This document shows positions 1-6,856 of a stretch of 13,476 nucleotides of DNA, piece by piece. The position numbers and the translations under genes are program-made. The DNA lies in NCBI GenBank assembly GCA_022705125.1, contig JAKJFB010000032.1:278-13753 (forward strand), in the 5' to 3' direction. Position 1 is the first letter of the stretch; every line of letters starts with the position of its first letter. This stretch comes from Pseudomonadota bacterium. Lineage in GTDB: Bacteria > Pseudomonadota > Gammaproteobacteria > Pseudomonadales > UBA5518. The notes under the pieces were generated by a model that searched no databases, was not told where the DNA came from, and saw nothing but the letters and a program-made list of their open reading frames with translations.

Positions 1-1376
1 GGATGCGCGAGCGCATTCCCGCCGGGGCCGTGTTGGCGGGATGGTCGCTCGGCGGCGCGCTCGGGCTGCGTTTCGCGCAGGCCTTCCCGGGTCATCTCGC
101 CGCGCTGGTCACCATCGCGACGAGCCCCTGTTTCCTGCAGCGCGAGGGCTGGTCCGCGGGCATGGATGCGGCGAGCTTCGCGGCATTTCGCGCCGGCCTG
201 CTCGCGGACGCGCCGGCGCAACTGGCACGTTTCGCGGCACTGCAGGCGCACCGGGACCTGCGCCAGCGCGAGATGGCGCGCGAGCTGCGCGCGCTCGCCG
301 CGGCGCCCGCCGACCCCGGCGAGTTGCTGGCAGCACTGGATACGCTCGCGCGCCTCGACCTGCGCGCCGGGCTGGCGGCGCTGGAGCTGCCGGTGCTGCA
401 CGTGCTGGGCGAGCGCGACGCCATCGTGGCGCCGCAGGTGGCCGCGCACTATGCGCGGCTGCAACCGCGCGCCAGCGTGTGGCTGGTGCCCGGCGCGGCA
501 CATGCACCGTTCCTGTCGCGGCCCGCGGCGGTTGCCGCGCGGGTGACGGATTTTCTTCTCACCTGTTTCGCCACGCCGCTCGCCGCTGCCGCGCGCAGCA
601 AGCAGGATGTCGCGCGCTCCTTCGGCCGCGCGGCGGCGGGCTACGAGCGCGCCGCGGCACTGCAGCGCACCATCGGCGAGGAGCTGCTGGCGCTGGCGCC
701 GCCGCTCGACCCGGCGCGCGTGCTCGACATCGGCAGCGGCACCGGCCATTTCAGCGCCCGGCTGGCGCAGCGTTTTCCGCGCGCCGGGGTGATCGGGCTC
801 GACCTTGCCGAGGGCATGTTGCGCCAGGCTCGCGCAGGCGCGCCGGGCGGCGCAACGAGTTGGCTGTGCGCCGACGCCGAGCAGCTGCCGCTCGCCGGCG
901 CGAGTATCGATCTCGTGTATTCCAGCCTCGCGCTGCAGTGGTGCGAGAGCCCGGTACGGGCGCTGGCGGAAATCGCGCGCGTGCTGGCGCCGGGCGGCCA
1001 GGCGCTGATCGCGACGCTGGGAGATGACACGCTGTGGGAACTGCGCGCCGCTTGGCGCGCCGTCGACGACGGCGTGCACGTGAACCGTTTCGAGAGCGTC
1101 GCGGCGCTGGAACGGGCGGCGCGCGCGGCGGGGCTCGCCGTGCGCGTGATCGGGCAGAAGTACCACCTGCCCGCGTACCCGGACGTGCAGGGCCTCGCGC
1201 GCGAGTTGCGCGCGATCGGGGCGCACAACGTGAACGCCGGTCGCCCCGGCGGGCTCGCCGGGCGCGGTGCGTGGCGCCGGCTGCAGTCGGCCTACGCATT
1301 GTTCGCCAACCCCGACGGCACCCTGCCCGCCACCTACCGGGCGCTGTGCCTGCGGCTGGAGAAACCCGGTGGCTGA
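1..1376 (+). CDS. bioHC: Bifunctional biotin synthesis protein BioHC (pimeloyl-ACP methyl ester esterase + malonyl-ACP O-methyltransferase), 5' partial
   Basis: This is one reading frame with two enzymes. The first ~185 visible residues are a BioH-type alpha/beta hydrolase with nucleophile elbow GWSLGG (Ser15 counted from the ATG at base 3), Asp139 in GERDAIV and His167 in GAAHAPF. The spacings (124 and 152) nearly equal those of E. coli BioH (Ser82, Asp207, His235). About 67 N-terminal residues therefore lie off the left edge, and the ATG at base 3 is probably internal. From about residue 198 a BioC methyltransferase follows: SKQDVARSFGRAAAGY, the SAM-binding LDIGSGTG (Asp242), LALQWC, and a BioC-like C-terminus. 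Known roles: BioC methylates malonyl-ACP so fatty acid synthesis can elongate it, and BioH removes the methyl group from pimeloyl-ACP. Fused BioHC proteins are known in some Gammaproteobacteria. The stop overlaps bioD by 8 bases, indicating coupling. Confidence 0.93.
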   Translation, partial: MRERIPAGAVLAGWSLGGALGLRFAQAFPGHLAALVTIATSPCFLQREGWSAGMDAASFAAFRAGLLADAPAQLARFAALQAHRDLRQREMARELRALAAAPADPGELLAALDTLARLDLRAGLAALELPVLHVLGERDAIVAPQVAAHYARLQPRASVWLVPGAAHAPFLSRPAAVAARVTDFLLTCFATPLAAAARSKQDVARSFGRAAAGYERAAALQRTIGEELLALAPPLDPARVLDIGSGTGHFSARLAQRFPRAGVIGLDLAEGMLRQARAGAPGGATSWLCADAEQLPLAGASIDLVYSSLALQWCESPVRALAEIARVLAPGGQALIATLGDDTLWELRAAWRAVDDGVHVNRFESVAALERAARAAGLAVRVIGQKYHLPAYPDVQGLARELRAIGAHNVNAGRPGGLAGRGAWRRLQSAYALFANPDGTLPATYRALCLRLEKPGG

Positions 1377-2064
1377 GGGCTGGTTCGTCACCGGCACCGA
1401 TACCGGGGTCGGCAAGACCCTGGTCGCGGCCGCGTTGCTGCGGGCGGCCGGAGCGAGTGGAGCGCGCACGATCGGCCTGAAGCCCATCGCCTCCGGTGCC
1501 GTCGCCACCGCCGAGGGGCTGCGCAACGAGGACGCGTGCGCGCTGCTCGCCGCCATGAACCAGGAGCTGCCCTACGCGCTGGTGAACCCGGTGGTGCTGG
1601 CGCCCGCGGTGGCGCCGCATATCGCCCTCGCCGAGGCGGGCCTGGCGCTCGACGTTGCCGCGCTGCACGCGCGCTGCCTGCCGGCGCTGGCGCGGCCGCA
1701 CGACGTCGCCGTCGTCGAGGGCGCCGGCGGCTGGCGGGTGCCGCTCAATCATGCCGAGACGCTGGCCGACCTCGCGCGCCGGCTGGGTTTCCCGGTGGTG
1801 CTGGTGGTCGGCCTGCGGCTGGGCTGCATCAACCACGCGCTGCTGACGGCCGAGGCGGTGCGCGCCGACGGGCTGCGGCTGGCCGGGTGGGTGGCCAACC
1901 AGGTCGATCCCGGCATGGCCAATCTTGCCGACAATCTCGCCACCCTCGATGCGATGCTCGGTGCCCCGCGCATCGGTTTCATTCCGTGGCGCGCCGGTAT
2001 CGACGTGCGTACTGCGGCGGGTTTGCTCGACATCGGCCGGCTGCGCCGTGGCGCGCAGGATTGA
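1369..2064 (+). CDS. bioD: Dethiobiotin synthetase BioD
   Basis: BioD is the ATP-dependent carboxylase that closes the ureido ring of 7,8-diaminononanoate to give dethiobiotin, the penultimate step of biotin synthesis. It has 231 residues, a normal length. Visible motifs are the P-loop GTDTGVGKT (residues 9-17, Lys16), KPIASG (Lys38) and VEGAGGWRVPL (Glu117). All sit within two positions of the E. coli equivalents. I chose the GTG start at 1369 because it places the P-loop at the usual distance and has GGAG at 1358-1361, seven bases upstream. The open frame runs further upstream, but that part lies inside bioHC. The start overlaps the bioHC stop by 8 bases, so the two are probably co-translated. 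Confidence 0.95.
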   Translation: MAEGWFVTGTDTGVGKTLVAAALLRAAGASGARTIGLKPIASGAVATAEGLRNEDACALLAAMNQELPYALVNPVVLAPAVAPHIALAEAGLALDVAALHARCLPALARPHDVAVVEGAGGWRVPLNHAETLADLARRLGFPVVLVVGLRLGCINHALLTAEAVRADGLRLAGWVANQVDPGMANLADNLATLDAMLGAPRIGFIPWRAGIDVRTAAGLLDIGRLRRGAQD

Positions 2065-2098
2065 GTGCCCGCGCACGGCAGGCTTGCGGGTCCGGATG

Positions 2099-2104
2099 TA
2101 CACT
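2099..2104 (+). promoter_or_regulatory. Possible -10 element (TACACT)
   Basis: TACACT lies 33 bases upstream of the GTG start of the 76-residue gene, in the gap after bioD. No convincing -35 hexamer sits 16-18 bases upstream, so this is only a candidate promoter. The small gene could equally be read through from the bio operon. Confidence 0.25.
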
Positions 2105-2136
2105 TGCAGCGCCTTCACTTTCGCGGAGCACTCCCC

Positions 2137-2367
2137 GTGAGCAGCACTCCCATTGGCCAGACCGGATTCCAGGGGCTGCGCGACAGTCTCGAGCGCGCCC
2201 AGGCCGCCGCGACGCGCGTCGTCTCGAGCGCCGCAGGCGGCGACGCCGGACAGCTCACCGAGGCGATCGTCGAGTTGCAGGCCGCGAAGCTGCAGGCCGG
2301 TGCGGCAGCGCAGGTGGTGCGCGCGGCCGACGACACGCTGGGCACGCTGCTCGACGTCCTGGCCTGA
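2137..2367 (+). CDS. Small protein resembling the terminal helices of flagellar rod/hook proteins
   Basis: The product is a 76-residue hydrophilic, helical protein. I chose the GTG start at 2137 because GGAG at 2125-2128 is eight bases upstream; an earlier in-frame GTG at 2065 has no such site. Residues 7-30 (GQTGFQGLRDSLERAQAAAT onward) recall the N-terminal helix of axial flagellar proteins. Residues 40-76, with LTEAIVELQAAKLQAGAAAQ followed by VVRAADDTLGTLLDVLA, recall the C-terminal helix of FlgC/FlgE/FlgG, typically 'vqAqraYqAnakvv.taDemLgtLl'. The globular middle of a rod protein is absent. No other flagellar gene is in the window, and the function is unknown. From memory, pseudomonad bio loci carry a small hypothetical gene in the same slot before an acyl-CoA dehydrogenase. 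Confidence 0.8.
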   Translation: MSSTPIGQTGFQGLRDSLERAQAAATRVVSSAAGGDAGQLTEAIVELQAAKLQAGAAAQVVRAADDTLGTLLDVLA

Positions 2368-2456
2368 GGCCTGCGCGTTTACCTGCCATGTAATGGTTCC
2401 TGCGCGCCCCCGCGACTAGCATCCGGGCGGTCGAATTCCCGCTCCAGAGGTTCTTC

Positions 2457-4253
2457 ATGCTGTCCTACAAGGCCCCGCTGCGCGATATGAGTTTCGTCAG
2501 GGACGAATTGCTCGGTTTTCCGGCACTGTTCGCCGCGCTACCCGGCTGCGAGGAGTTCACGCCCGACCTGATCGATGCGATCCTCGGCGAGGCGGCCAGG
2601 TTCTGCGAGAACGTGCTGGCGCCGCTGTACCGCAGCGGCGACGAGGAAGGCTGCACCTGGACTCCCGAGGGCGTGCGCACCCCTGCCGGTTTCCGCGAGG
2701 CCTACGCGCAATACGTGGAAGGCGGCTGGGCTGCGCTGAGCACTCCGCCGGAATACGGCGGCCAGGGCCTGCCGCCCTCGATGGGCCTGTTCGTCGAGGA
2801 CATGATGGGCACGGCGAACTGGGCCTGGACGATGTATCCGGGGCTCTCCCACGGGGCCACCCGGACGTTGAAGGTGCACGGCACCGACGAGCAGAAGCAG
2901 ACCTACCTGCGTCACCTGGTGAGCGGCGAGTGGACCGGCACCATGTGCCTGACCGAGGCGCACGCGGGCAGCGATCTGGGCTTGCTGCGCACGCGCGCCG
3001 AGCCGCAGGCCGACGGCTCCTACCGCATCACCGGCACCAAGATCTTCATTTCCGCGGGCGACCACGACATGGCCGCGAACATCGTGCATATCGTGCTCGC
3101 GCGCCTGCCGGACGCGCCGCCCGGCACCAAGGGCATCTCGCTGTTCCTGGTGCCCAAGAAGCTGCCGCAGGCCGACGGCACGCTGGTACCCAACAGCGTT
3201 TCCTGCGGCTCCATCGAGCACAAGATGGGCATCAACGCTTCCGCGACCTGCGTGATGAACTTCGATGCCGCCACGGGTTTCCTGATCGGCGCGCCGAACC
3301 GCGGCCTCAACCACATGTTCACGTTCATGAACGCGGCGCGCCTCGGTACCGCGATGCAGGGCCTGGCGGCGGCCGAGCTCTCGTTCCAGGGCGCGCTGGC
3401 CTATGCGCGCGAGCGCCTGCAGGGCCGCTCGCTCTCGGGACCGAAGAACCCCTCCGGGCCCGCCGATCCGCTGATCGTGCACCCGAACATCCGTCGCATG
3501 CTGCTCACGCAGAAGGCCTATGCCGAGGGCAGCCGCGCCTTCCTGTACTGGCTGTGCCAGCTGGTCGACATCGCGGACAAGTCTGCCGATGCGGCGGAGC
3601 GCAAGCGGGCCGAGGACCTGATGGCGCTGCTGACACCGGTGGCCAAGGCCTTCGTCACCGAGGCCGGCTACGAAGCGGCGAATCTCGGCGTGCAGGTGTT
3701 CGGCGGGCATGGCTACGTGCGCGAGCACGGCATGGAGCAGATCGTGCGCGACACGCGCATCGCGCTGATCTACGAAGGCACCAGCGCGATCCAGGCACTG
3801 GACCTGCTCGGGCGCAAGATCATGGGCAGCGGCGGCGAACTGCTGCACGGCTTTGCCGCCATCGTCGAGCAGTTCTGCAGCGAAAACGCGGGGAACGCGG
3901 ACATGGCGCCGCTGGTCGCCGCGCTGACGGCAACCGGCAAGCGGCTCGAGGGCCTGACGATGCACATCGCGGGCGCGGCGATGAAAAATCCCGACGAGGC
4001 CGATGCCGCGGCCTTCGAGTACCTGATGTTCATGGGGTATTTCGTGCTCGGCTTCATGTGGGCGCGCATGGCACGCACCGCGCTCGACGCGCTGGCGGGC
4101 GGCACCGGCGAGGCGGATTTCTATACCGCCAAGATCGAGACGGCGCGCTTCTACTTCCAGCGCATCCTGCCGCGCACCGAGAGCCTGGCGCTGTGCGTCG
4201 AGGCGGGCGGTACCACGCTGATGGCCTTGCCCGAGGCGCATTTCGCGCTGTGA
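2457..4253 (+). CDS. Acyl-CoA dehydrogenase, long family with C-terminal extension
   Basis: This is an FAD-dependent acyl-CoA dehydrogenase of 598 residues, catalysing alpha,beta-desaturation of an acyl-CoA. Visible motifs are MCLTEAHAGSDLG (from residue 163), GTKIFISAGDHDM, and GYVREHGMEQIVRDTRIALI followed by YEGTSAIQALDLLGRKI. Glu440 in YEGT is in the position of the catalytic base of medium-chain enzymes. Residues from about 470 on form the extra helical C-terminal domain (Acyl-CoA_dh_C type) of the ~600-residue subfamily, which includes DmdC (3-methylmercaptopropionyl-CoA dehydrogenase). Substrate cannot be assigned; RefSeq-style 'DmdC' labels are often applied loosely. The ATG at 2457 has AGAGG at 2446-2450, and the opening MLSYKAPLRDMSF is typical of the family. 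The gene begins 89 bases after the small rod-like gene and is probably separate from the biotin operon. Confidence 0.93.
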   Translation: MLSYKAPLRDMSFVRDELLGFPALFAALPGCEEFTPDLIDAILGEAARFCENVLAPLYRSGDEEGCTWTPEGVRTPAGFREAYAQYVEGGWAALSTPPEYGGQGLPPSMGLFVEDMMGTANWAWTMYPGLSHGATRTLKVHGTDEQKQTYLRHLVSGEWTGTMCLTEAHAGSDLGLLRTRAEPQADGSYRITGTKIFISAGDHDMAANIVHIVLARLPDAPPGTKGISLFLVPKKLPQADGTLVPNSVSCGSIEHKMGINASATCVMNFDAATGFLIGAPNRGLNHMFTFMNAARLGTAMQGLAAAELSFQGALAYARERLQGRSLSGPKNPSGPADPLIVHPNIRRMLLTQKAYAEGSRAFLYWLCQLVDIADKSADAAERKRAEDLMALLTPVAKAFVTEAGYEAANLGVQVFGGHGYVREHGMEQIVRDTRIALIYEGTSAIQALDLLGRKIMGSGGELLHGFAAIVEQFCSENAGNADMAPLVAALTATGKRLEGLTMHIAGAAMKNPDEADAAAFEYLMFMGYFVLGFMWARMARTALDALAGGTGEADFYTAKIETARFYFQRILPRTESLALCVEAGGTTLMALPEAHFAL

Positions 4254-4268
4254 ACGCGGCGCGGGCGA

Positions 4269-4288
4269 GGGCGCGGCTTCTCGCGCCC
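4269..4288 (+). terminator. Short G+C hairpin after the acyl-CoA dehydrogenase
   Basis: A perfect 7-bp inverted repeat, GGGCGCG and CGCGCCC, with a 6-base loop lies 16 bases after the stop codon. There is no T-tract, so intrinsic termination would be weak. It may instead protect the mRNA 3' end. Confidence 0.3.
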
Positions 4289-4301
4289 GGCCCCGCGCGC
4301 T

Positions 4302-4307
4302 TATACT
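4302..4307 (+). promoter_or_regulatory. Possible -10 element (TATACT)
   Basis: TATACT is five of six to the sigma-70 -10 consensus and lies in an otherwise very G+C-rich gap, 48 bases before the GTG of the small membrane gene. No good -35 match is visible at normal spacing. Confidence 0.4.
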
Positions 4308-4355
4308 GCTCTCCCCAATGACTGGCGCCGCCGCCGCGGCGCAGGATGAAACATC

Positions 4356-4538
4356 GTGAGCGAAGCAGGAAAACTCCATCCCGAAGACCAGCAGCGGGTC
4401 GATGCCTTCACGTCGACGGGGATTCACTCGGTCCCGCGCAAGCCCTTCCGCCCGCTGGTGCTGCTGGCCGTGATCCTCGCCGTCACGACCGCGATGACGG
4501 TGCTGAGCATCGTCATCGAACGAATGTATATCCCCTGA
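4356..4538 (+). CDS. Small single-pass membrane protein, DUF3094-like
   Basis: The product is a 60-residue protein with a hydrophilic N-terminus, HPEDQQRVDAFTSTGIHSVP, a basic KPFRP motif, and one hydrophobic helix at about residues 33-54 followed by ERMYIP. The positive charges before the helix suggest the N-terminus stays in the cytoplasm. The pattern 'L.PEDQ.RV..f...G.hSV.RKPFRP' matches my memory of DUF3094, a small gammaproteobacterial family of unknown function. I chose GTG at 4356, with AGGA at 4342-4345 about ten bases upstream. A -10-like TATACT sits upstream, and tRNA-Pro follows 60 bases after the stop, so this gene could share a transcript with the tRNA. Confidence 0.8.
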   Translation: MSEAGKLHPEDQQRVDAFTSTGIHSVPRKPFRPLVLLAVILAVTTAMTVLSIVIERMYIP

Positions 4539-4551
4539 GAGAACTTTCCAT

Positions 4552-4557
4552 TACAAT
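4552..4557 (+). promoter_or_regulatory. Likely -10 element of the tRNA-Pro promoter (TACAAT)
   Basis: TACAAT, five of six to consensus, is followed by the G+C-rich stretch GCGCGCC over the expected start region. That is the discriminator type seen at stringently controlled stable-RNA promoters. It lies about 40 bases before the mature tRNA. The -35 region is poor. Confidence 0.5.
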
Positions 4558-4598
4558 GCGCGCCGCGTGGACAGGCCCGCGCGGCAACTGAACGTATT

Positions 4599-4675
4599 CG
4601 GAGTGTAGCTCAGCCTGGTAGAGCACTGCCTTCGGGAGGCAGGGGTCGAAGGTTCGAATCCTTTCACTCCGACCA
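4599..4675 (+). tRNA. proK: tRNA-Pro (anticodon CGG)
   Basis: A 77-base cloverleaf. The acceptor stem CGGAGTG pairs with CACTCCG at 4665-4671, followed by discriminator A and an encoded CCA. The D arm contains AGCTCAGCCTGGTAGAGC. The anticodon stem CTGCC/GGCAG encloses the loop TTCGGGA, giving anticodon CGG at 4633-4635. The T arm carries GGTTCGAATCC. It reads proline codon CCG, which should be heavily used at this G+C content. It closely resembles E. coli proK. It is a single tRNA with its own terminator and shows no flanking integrase or duplicated 3' end. Confidence 0.97.
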
Positions 4676-4683
4676 ATTCACAG

Positions 4684-4720
4684 AAGGGCCGTCGTGGCGA
4701 GCGACGGCCCTTTTTTGTTT
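4684..4720 (+). terminator. Rho-independent terminator after tRNA-Pro
   Basis: A perfect 11-bp stem, AAGGGCCGTCG (4684-4694) with CGACGGCCCTT (4702-4712), encloses a 7-base loop. It runs into six T residues (4711-4716), then G and TTT. This is the clearest terminator in the window and ends the tRNA transcript nine bases after the CCA. Confidence 0.95.
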
Positions 4721-4794
4721 GCGCGCGCGAGGCCCGGTTTGCTTTCAGCGGCATGCCACGATAACTTGCCGCGAACTTCCGCCGAGCCGCACCC

Positions 4795-5205
4795 ATGAGC
4801 AACGATACCCTGGATCTCGCCTGCCGCTACGCCGCACTGATCGACGACCGTCGCCTGGACGAGTTGCACACGATCATGCTGCCCTCGATCCGCATCACGG
4901 GCCCCGGTTACGTGATGGATACCCTGCCCGAGGTGGAGCGTGGCATGGAATTGCTGCGCCAGTACGACCGCACCTTTCACATGGTCGGCAACCAGCTCGG
5001 CGCGTGGGGCGATGATGGCGTGTGGAGCGGCGAGACCTATTGCATCGCCTCGCATGTCTACCAGCGTGACGGCGCCGAATGGAAGCTCGACATGGCGATC
5101 CGCTACCAGGACCGCATCGTGCGTCACGACGGCGGACTGCGCTTCGCCTCGCGCGAGTTGCGCCTGGCCTGGGTGCAGGACCTGCCGCTCACGATGGCCC
5201 GCTGA
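4795..5205 (+). CDS. SnoaL-like / NTF2-fold protein
   Basis: The product is a 136-residue protein with the layout of the SnoaL_4/NTF2-like superfamily. An N-terminal helical stretch (LACRYAALIDDRRLDELHTI) is followed by an alternating strand region with FHMVGNQLGAWGDDGVWSGETYC and WKLDMAIRYQDRIVRHDGGLRF, ending in a conserved-looking strand. Members of this fold include ketosteroid isomerases, dehydratases, polyketide cyclases and non-catalytic binding proteins, so no reaction can be assigned. There is no signal peptide. The ATG at 4795 is the first in frame after the tRNA terminator, and its ribosome site is weak. It converges on the glycosyltransferase gene with five bases between the stops. 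Confidence 0.85.
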   Translation: MSNDTLDLACRYAALIDDRRLDELHTIMLPSIRITGPGYVMDTLPEVERGMELLRQYDRTFHMVGNQLGAWGDDGVWSGETYCIASHVYQRDGAEWKLDMAIRYQDRIVRHDGGLRFASRELRLAWVQDLPLTMAR

Positions 5206-5220
5206 TCCGCTCAGGCCGGG
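5198..5220. terminator. Inverted repeat shared by two convergent genes
   Basis: CCCGCTGA (5198-5205) can pair with TCAG (5211-5214) and CGGG (5217-5220). The result is an 8-bp stem with a two-base bulge and a 5-base loop. Both TGA stops, one per strand, lie in the stem. There is no T-tract. It may act as a weak bidirectional terminator. Confidence 0.35.
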
Positions 5221-6311
5221 ACGCGCAGCGCCGCGGGGCGGTCGCTCGCGTCGCTGCCGGCGCGCGGCTCGGCGATTGCGCACTCGCGCCACAGGCGCTC
5301 GCTCAGCGCTTCCAGCGGCTCCCCGCCTTCGACCAGCCACGTGGCGATCGCTGCCGCGACATCCGGCCAGTCCGACCGTGGCGCGGTTGTCCCGAGCGCG
5401 AGGAAATCGCCGATCAGCTGCGGGTCGAGTCGTTGCGCGATCCGCGCGTAGCCCAGCGCCTGCAGCGCCAGCGCATTGGACACCTGTTCCATCTGGCCGG
5501 CCAGCGGCTTGGCGAGGATGCGCTTGCCATGGCACAGCGCCTCGCTGATCAGCTCGAAGCCGCAGTTGCACACGATATGGCTCGCACGCTCCAGCGCCGC
5601 AACGAACGTGGCGCGCCCCACCGGGTGCGTCGTCACGTTGCCGCGCTGCTCCCGGGGCAGTCCGGGCCCGAACATCGAGAAGCGCCAGCCCGGGATCGCG
5701 CGCAGAAGTGCGATCACGCGCTCCGGATCCTCGAACGGCAGGTACACCAGCGCTTCGCGCGCCGAGGCGCGCGCGGGCAAGTGCGCCGGGCGCGCGTCGT
5801 CATCGACGATCGGCGGCAGCAGCGGGTGCCCGAAGTGGTGCCAGTGCAGCCCGATGCGCGTGCCCACGGGCGCGCAGGCCCGCAGCACCACGCTGCCCAC
5901 GAGGTGGCGCCGCGAGCGCGGCACACCGGGCACCAGCGCGTACTGGTGCCCCAGGCCGATGCAGTCGCGCCGTTGCCGGCGCGCGGCCCAGGCCGTGACG
6001 GGCTCGAAGTCGGAAACCACGCGGTCGTAGCCCTCGAGGTCGAGCTCGCGCACGTCGCGCAGGAACTCCCCGGGCGAGAGCTGGCGCAGCGTCGCGAGCG
6101 GGCGCACGCGTCCCGCGCGGGTCGCGAAGCTCAGTCCGCGCCGCCATTGCCAGGCGCCGAAGCATTGCATGTCGAAGAAATCGCCGCGCTCGCGCCCGGT
6201 GAACAGCCAGTCGACCTGCACCTGCGGGTAGCGTGCCAGCGCCCGCGCCATTGCCCGCGCCCGCGTCAGGTGACCGTTGCCCGTGCCCTGCACGCCATAG
6301 AAGATCTTCAT
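5211..6311 (-). CDS. Glycosyltransferase, MJ1255/VC2487 family
   Basis: The product is a 366-residue, two-domain GT-B-type glycosyltransferase. It opens with MKIFYGVQGTGNGHLTRARA, the hallmark of the MJ1255/VC2487 family (TIGR00661). The C-terminal half carries a MurG-like sugar-nucleotide site around residues 246-280 (IVCNCGFELISEALCHGKRI, then AKPLAGQMEQ and NA). The acceptor is unknown for this family. I chose ATG at 6311: it begins with the conserved motif and overlaps the upstream PAP2 stop as ATGA. The open frame extends to 6860, but that part is out of frame over the PAP2 gene and looks nothing like a protein. The overlap implies coupled translation with the phosphatase and a joint role on a lipid-linked or envelope glycan, which is inference. 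Confidence 0.9.
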   Translation of the reverse strand: MKIFYGVQGTGNGHLTRARAMARALARYPQVQVDWLFTGRERGDFFDMQCFGAWQWRRGLSFATRAGRVRPLATLRQLSPGEFLRDVRELDLEGYDRVVSDFEPVTAWAARRQRRDCIGLGHQYALVPGVPRSRRHLVGSVVLRACAPVGTRIGLHWHHFGHPLLPPIVDDDARPAHLPARASAREALVYLPFEDPERVIALLRAIPGWRFSMFGPGLPREQRGNVTTHPVGRATFVAALERASHIVCNCGFELISEALCHGKRILAKPLAGQMEQVSNALALQALGYARIAQRLDPQLIGDFLALGTTAPRSDWPDVAAAIATWLVEGGEPLEALSERLWRECAIAEPRAGSDASDRPAALRVPA

Positions 6312-6856
6312 GCGGTGAACAGCGTGCGCGCTCCCAGCAGCAGCGCGCTGCCGAGCAGCGCGCCGGCGACGGTGTCGCTGGGAAAGTGCACGCCGAGGAA
6401 CACGCGCGAGGCACCCACGCAGCAGGCCCACGGATACAGCAGCACAGCCGCCCAGAGGCCGAACTCCTGGGTGCACAGTCCGGCGAACAGGAACGCCGCC
6501 GAGGTGTGGCCGGAGGGAAAGCTGAAACGGTCGGAGGCGATCACCAGGCTGCGGAAGCCGGGCAGGATATCGGGCGGGCGCCTGCGCCGGCAGGTGTTCT
6601 TCATCAGCAGGTAGGCGCTGCGCTCGAGGGCGAAGGCCTGGCAGCCCAGCGCGATGAAGCCCACGGCGTCGATCGTGTCGCTGGCCAGGAACAGCAGCGG
6701 CAGCAGCAGGTAGAGCCAGCCGTCGGCGCTGCGCGAGATCCGGCGCGCCGCGACGAAGATCATGGCTTCGGCGTTGCGCTGGTGGCACCAGCCGAAGGCA
6801 AGGAGGTCGAGGCGGTGGATGTTCTGCAGCAATGCCGTATCCCCTGCGCGTTCCAT
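6308..6856 (-). CDS. PAP2-family membrane phosphatase
   Basis: The product is a 182-residue integral membrane phosphatase of the PAP2 / acid phosphatase superfamily. All three signature motifs are present: K86-x6-R93-P94, P114-S-G-H117 and S150-R-x5-H157-x3-D161. His117 and His157 are the catalytic histidines. Hydrophobic segments at about 48-58, 62-77, 119-146 and 163-180 fit a multi-pass protein with its active site at the periplasmic face. Family substrates are lipid phosphates such as undecaprenyl diphosphate or phosphatidic acid. The ATG at 6856 keeps the usual N-terminal helix (IHRLDLLAFGW), although no clear ribosome site precedes it. The gene overlaps the glycosyltransferase by four bases (ATGA). 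A role recycling the lipid carrier used by that enzyme is plausible but unproven. Confidence 0.92.
   Translation of the reverse strand: MERAGDTALLQNIHRLDLLAFGWCHQRNAEAMIFVAARRISRSADGWLYLLLPLLFLASDTIDAVGFIALGCQAFALERSAYLLMKNTCRRRRPPDILPGFRSLVIASDRFSFPSGHTSAAFLFAGLCTQEFGLWAAVLLYPWACCVGASRVFLGVHFPSDTVAGALLGSALLLGARTLFTA

Noticed and set aside
751..2118. 455-codon minus-strand open frame
   Set aside because: It is antisense to bioHC and bioD, and its composition is that of a codon-bias shadow.
2538..4427. 629-codon open frame on the minus strand
   Set aside because: It is antisense to the acyl-CoA dehydrogenase, whose motifs are unmistakable. Its translation is rich in Arg, His, Gly and Ala with no domain, a typical shadow of G+C-biased codons.
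4599..4720. tRNA-Pro as an integration site for a genomic island
   Set aside because: No integrase, no duplicated tRNA 3' end and no shift in base composition are visible on either side.
5079..6614. 511-codon open frame on the plus strand
   Set aside because: It runs antisense to the glycosyltransferase and PAP2 genes, which carry complete family motifs. The translation is low-complexity and basic.
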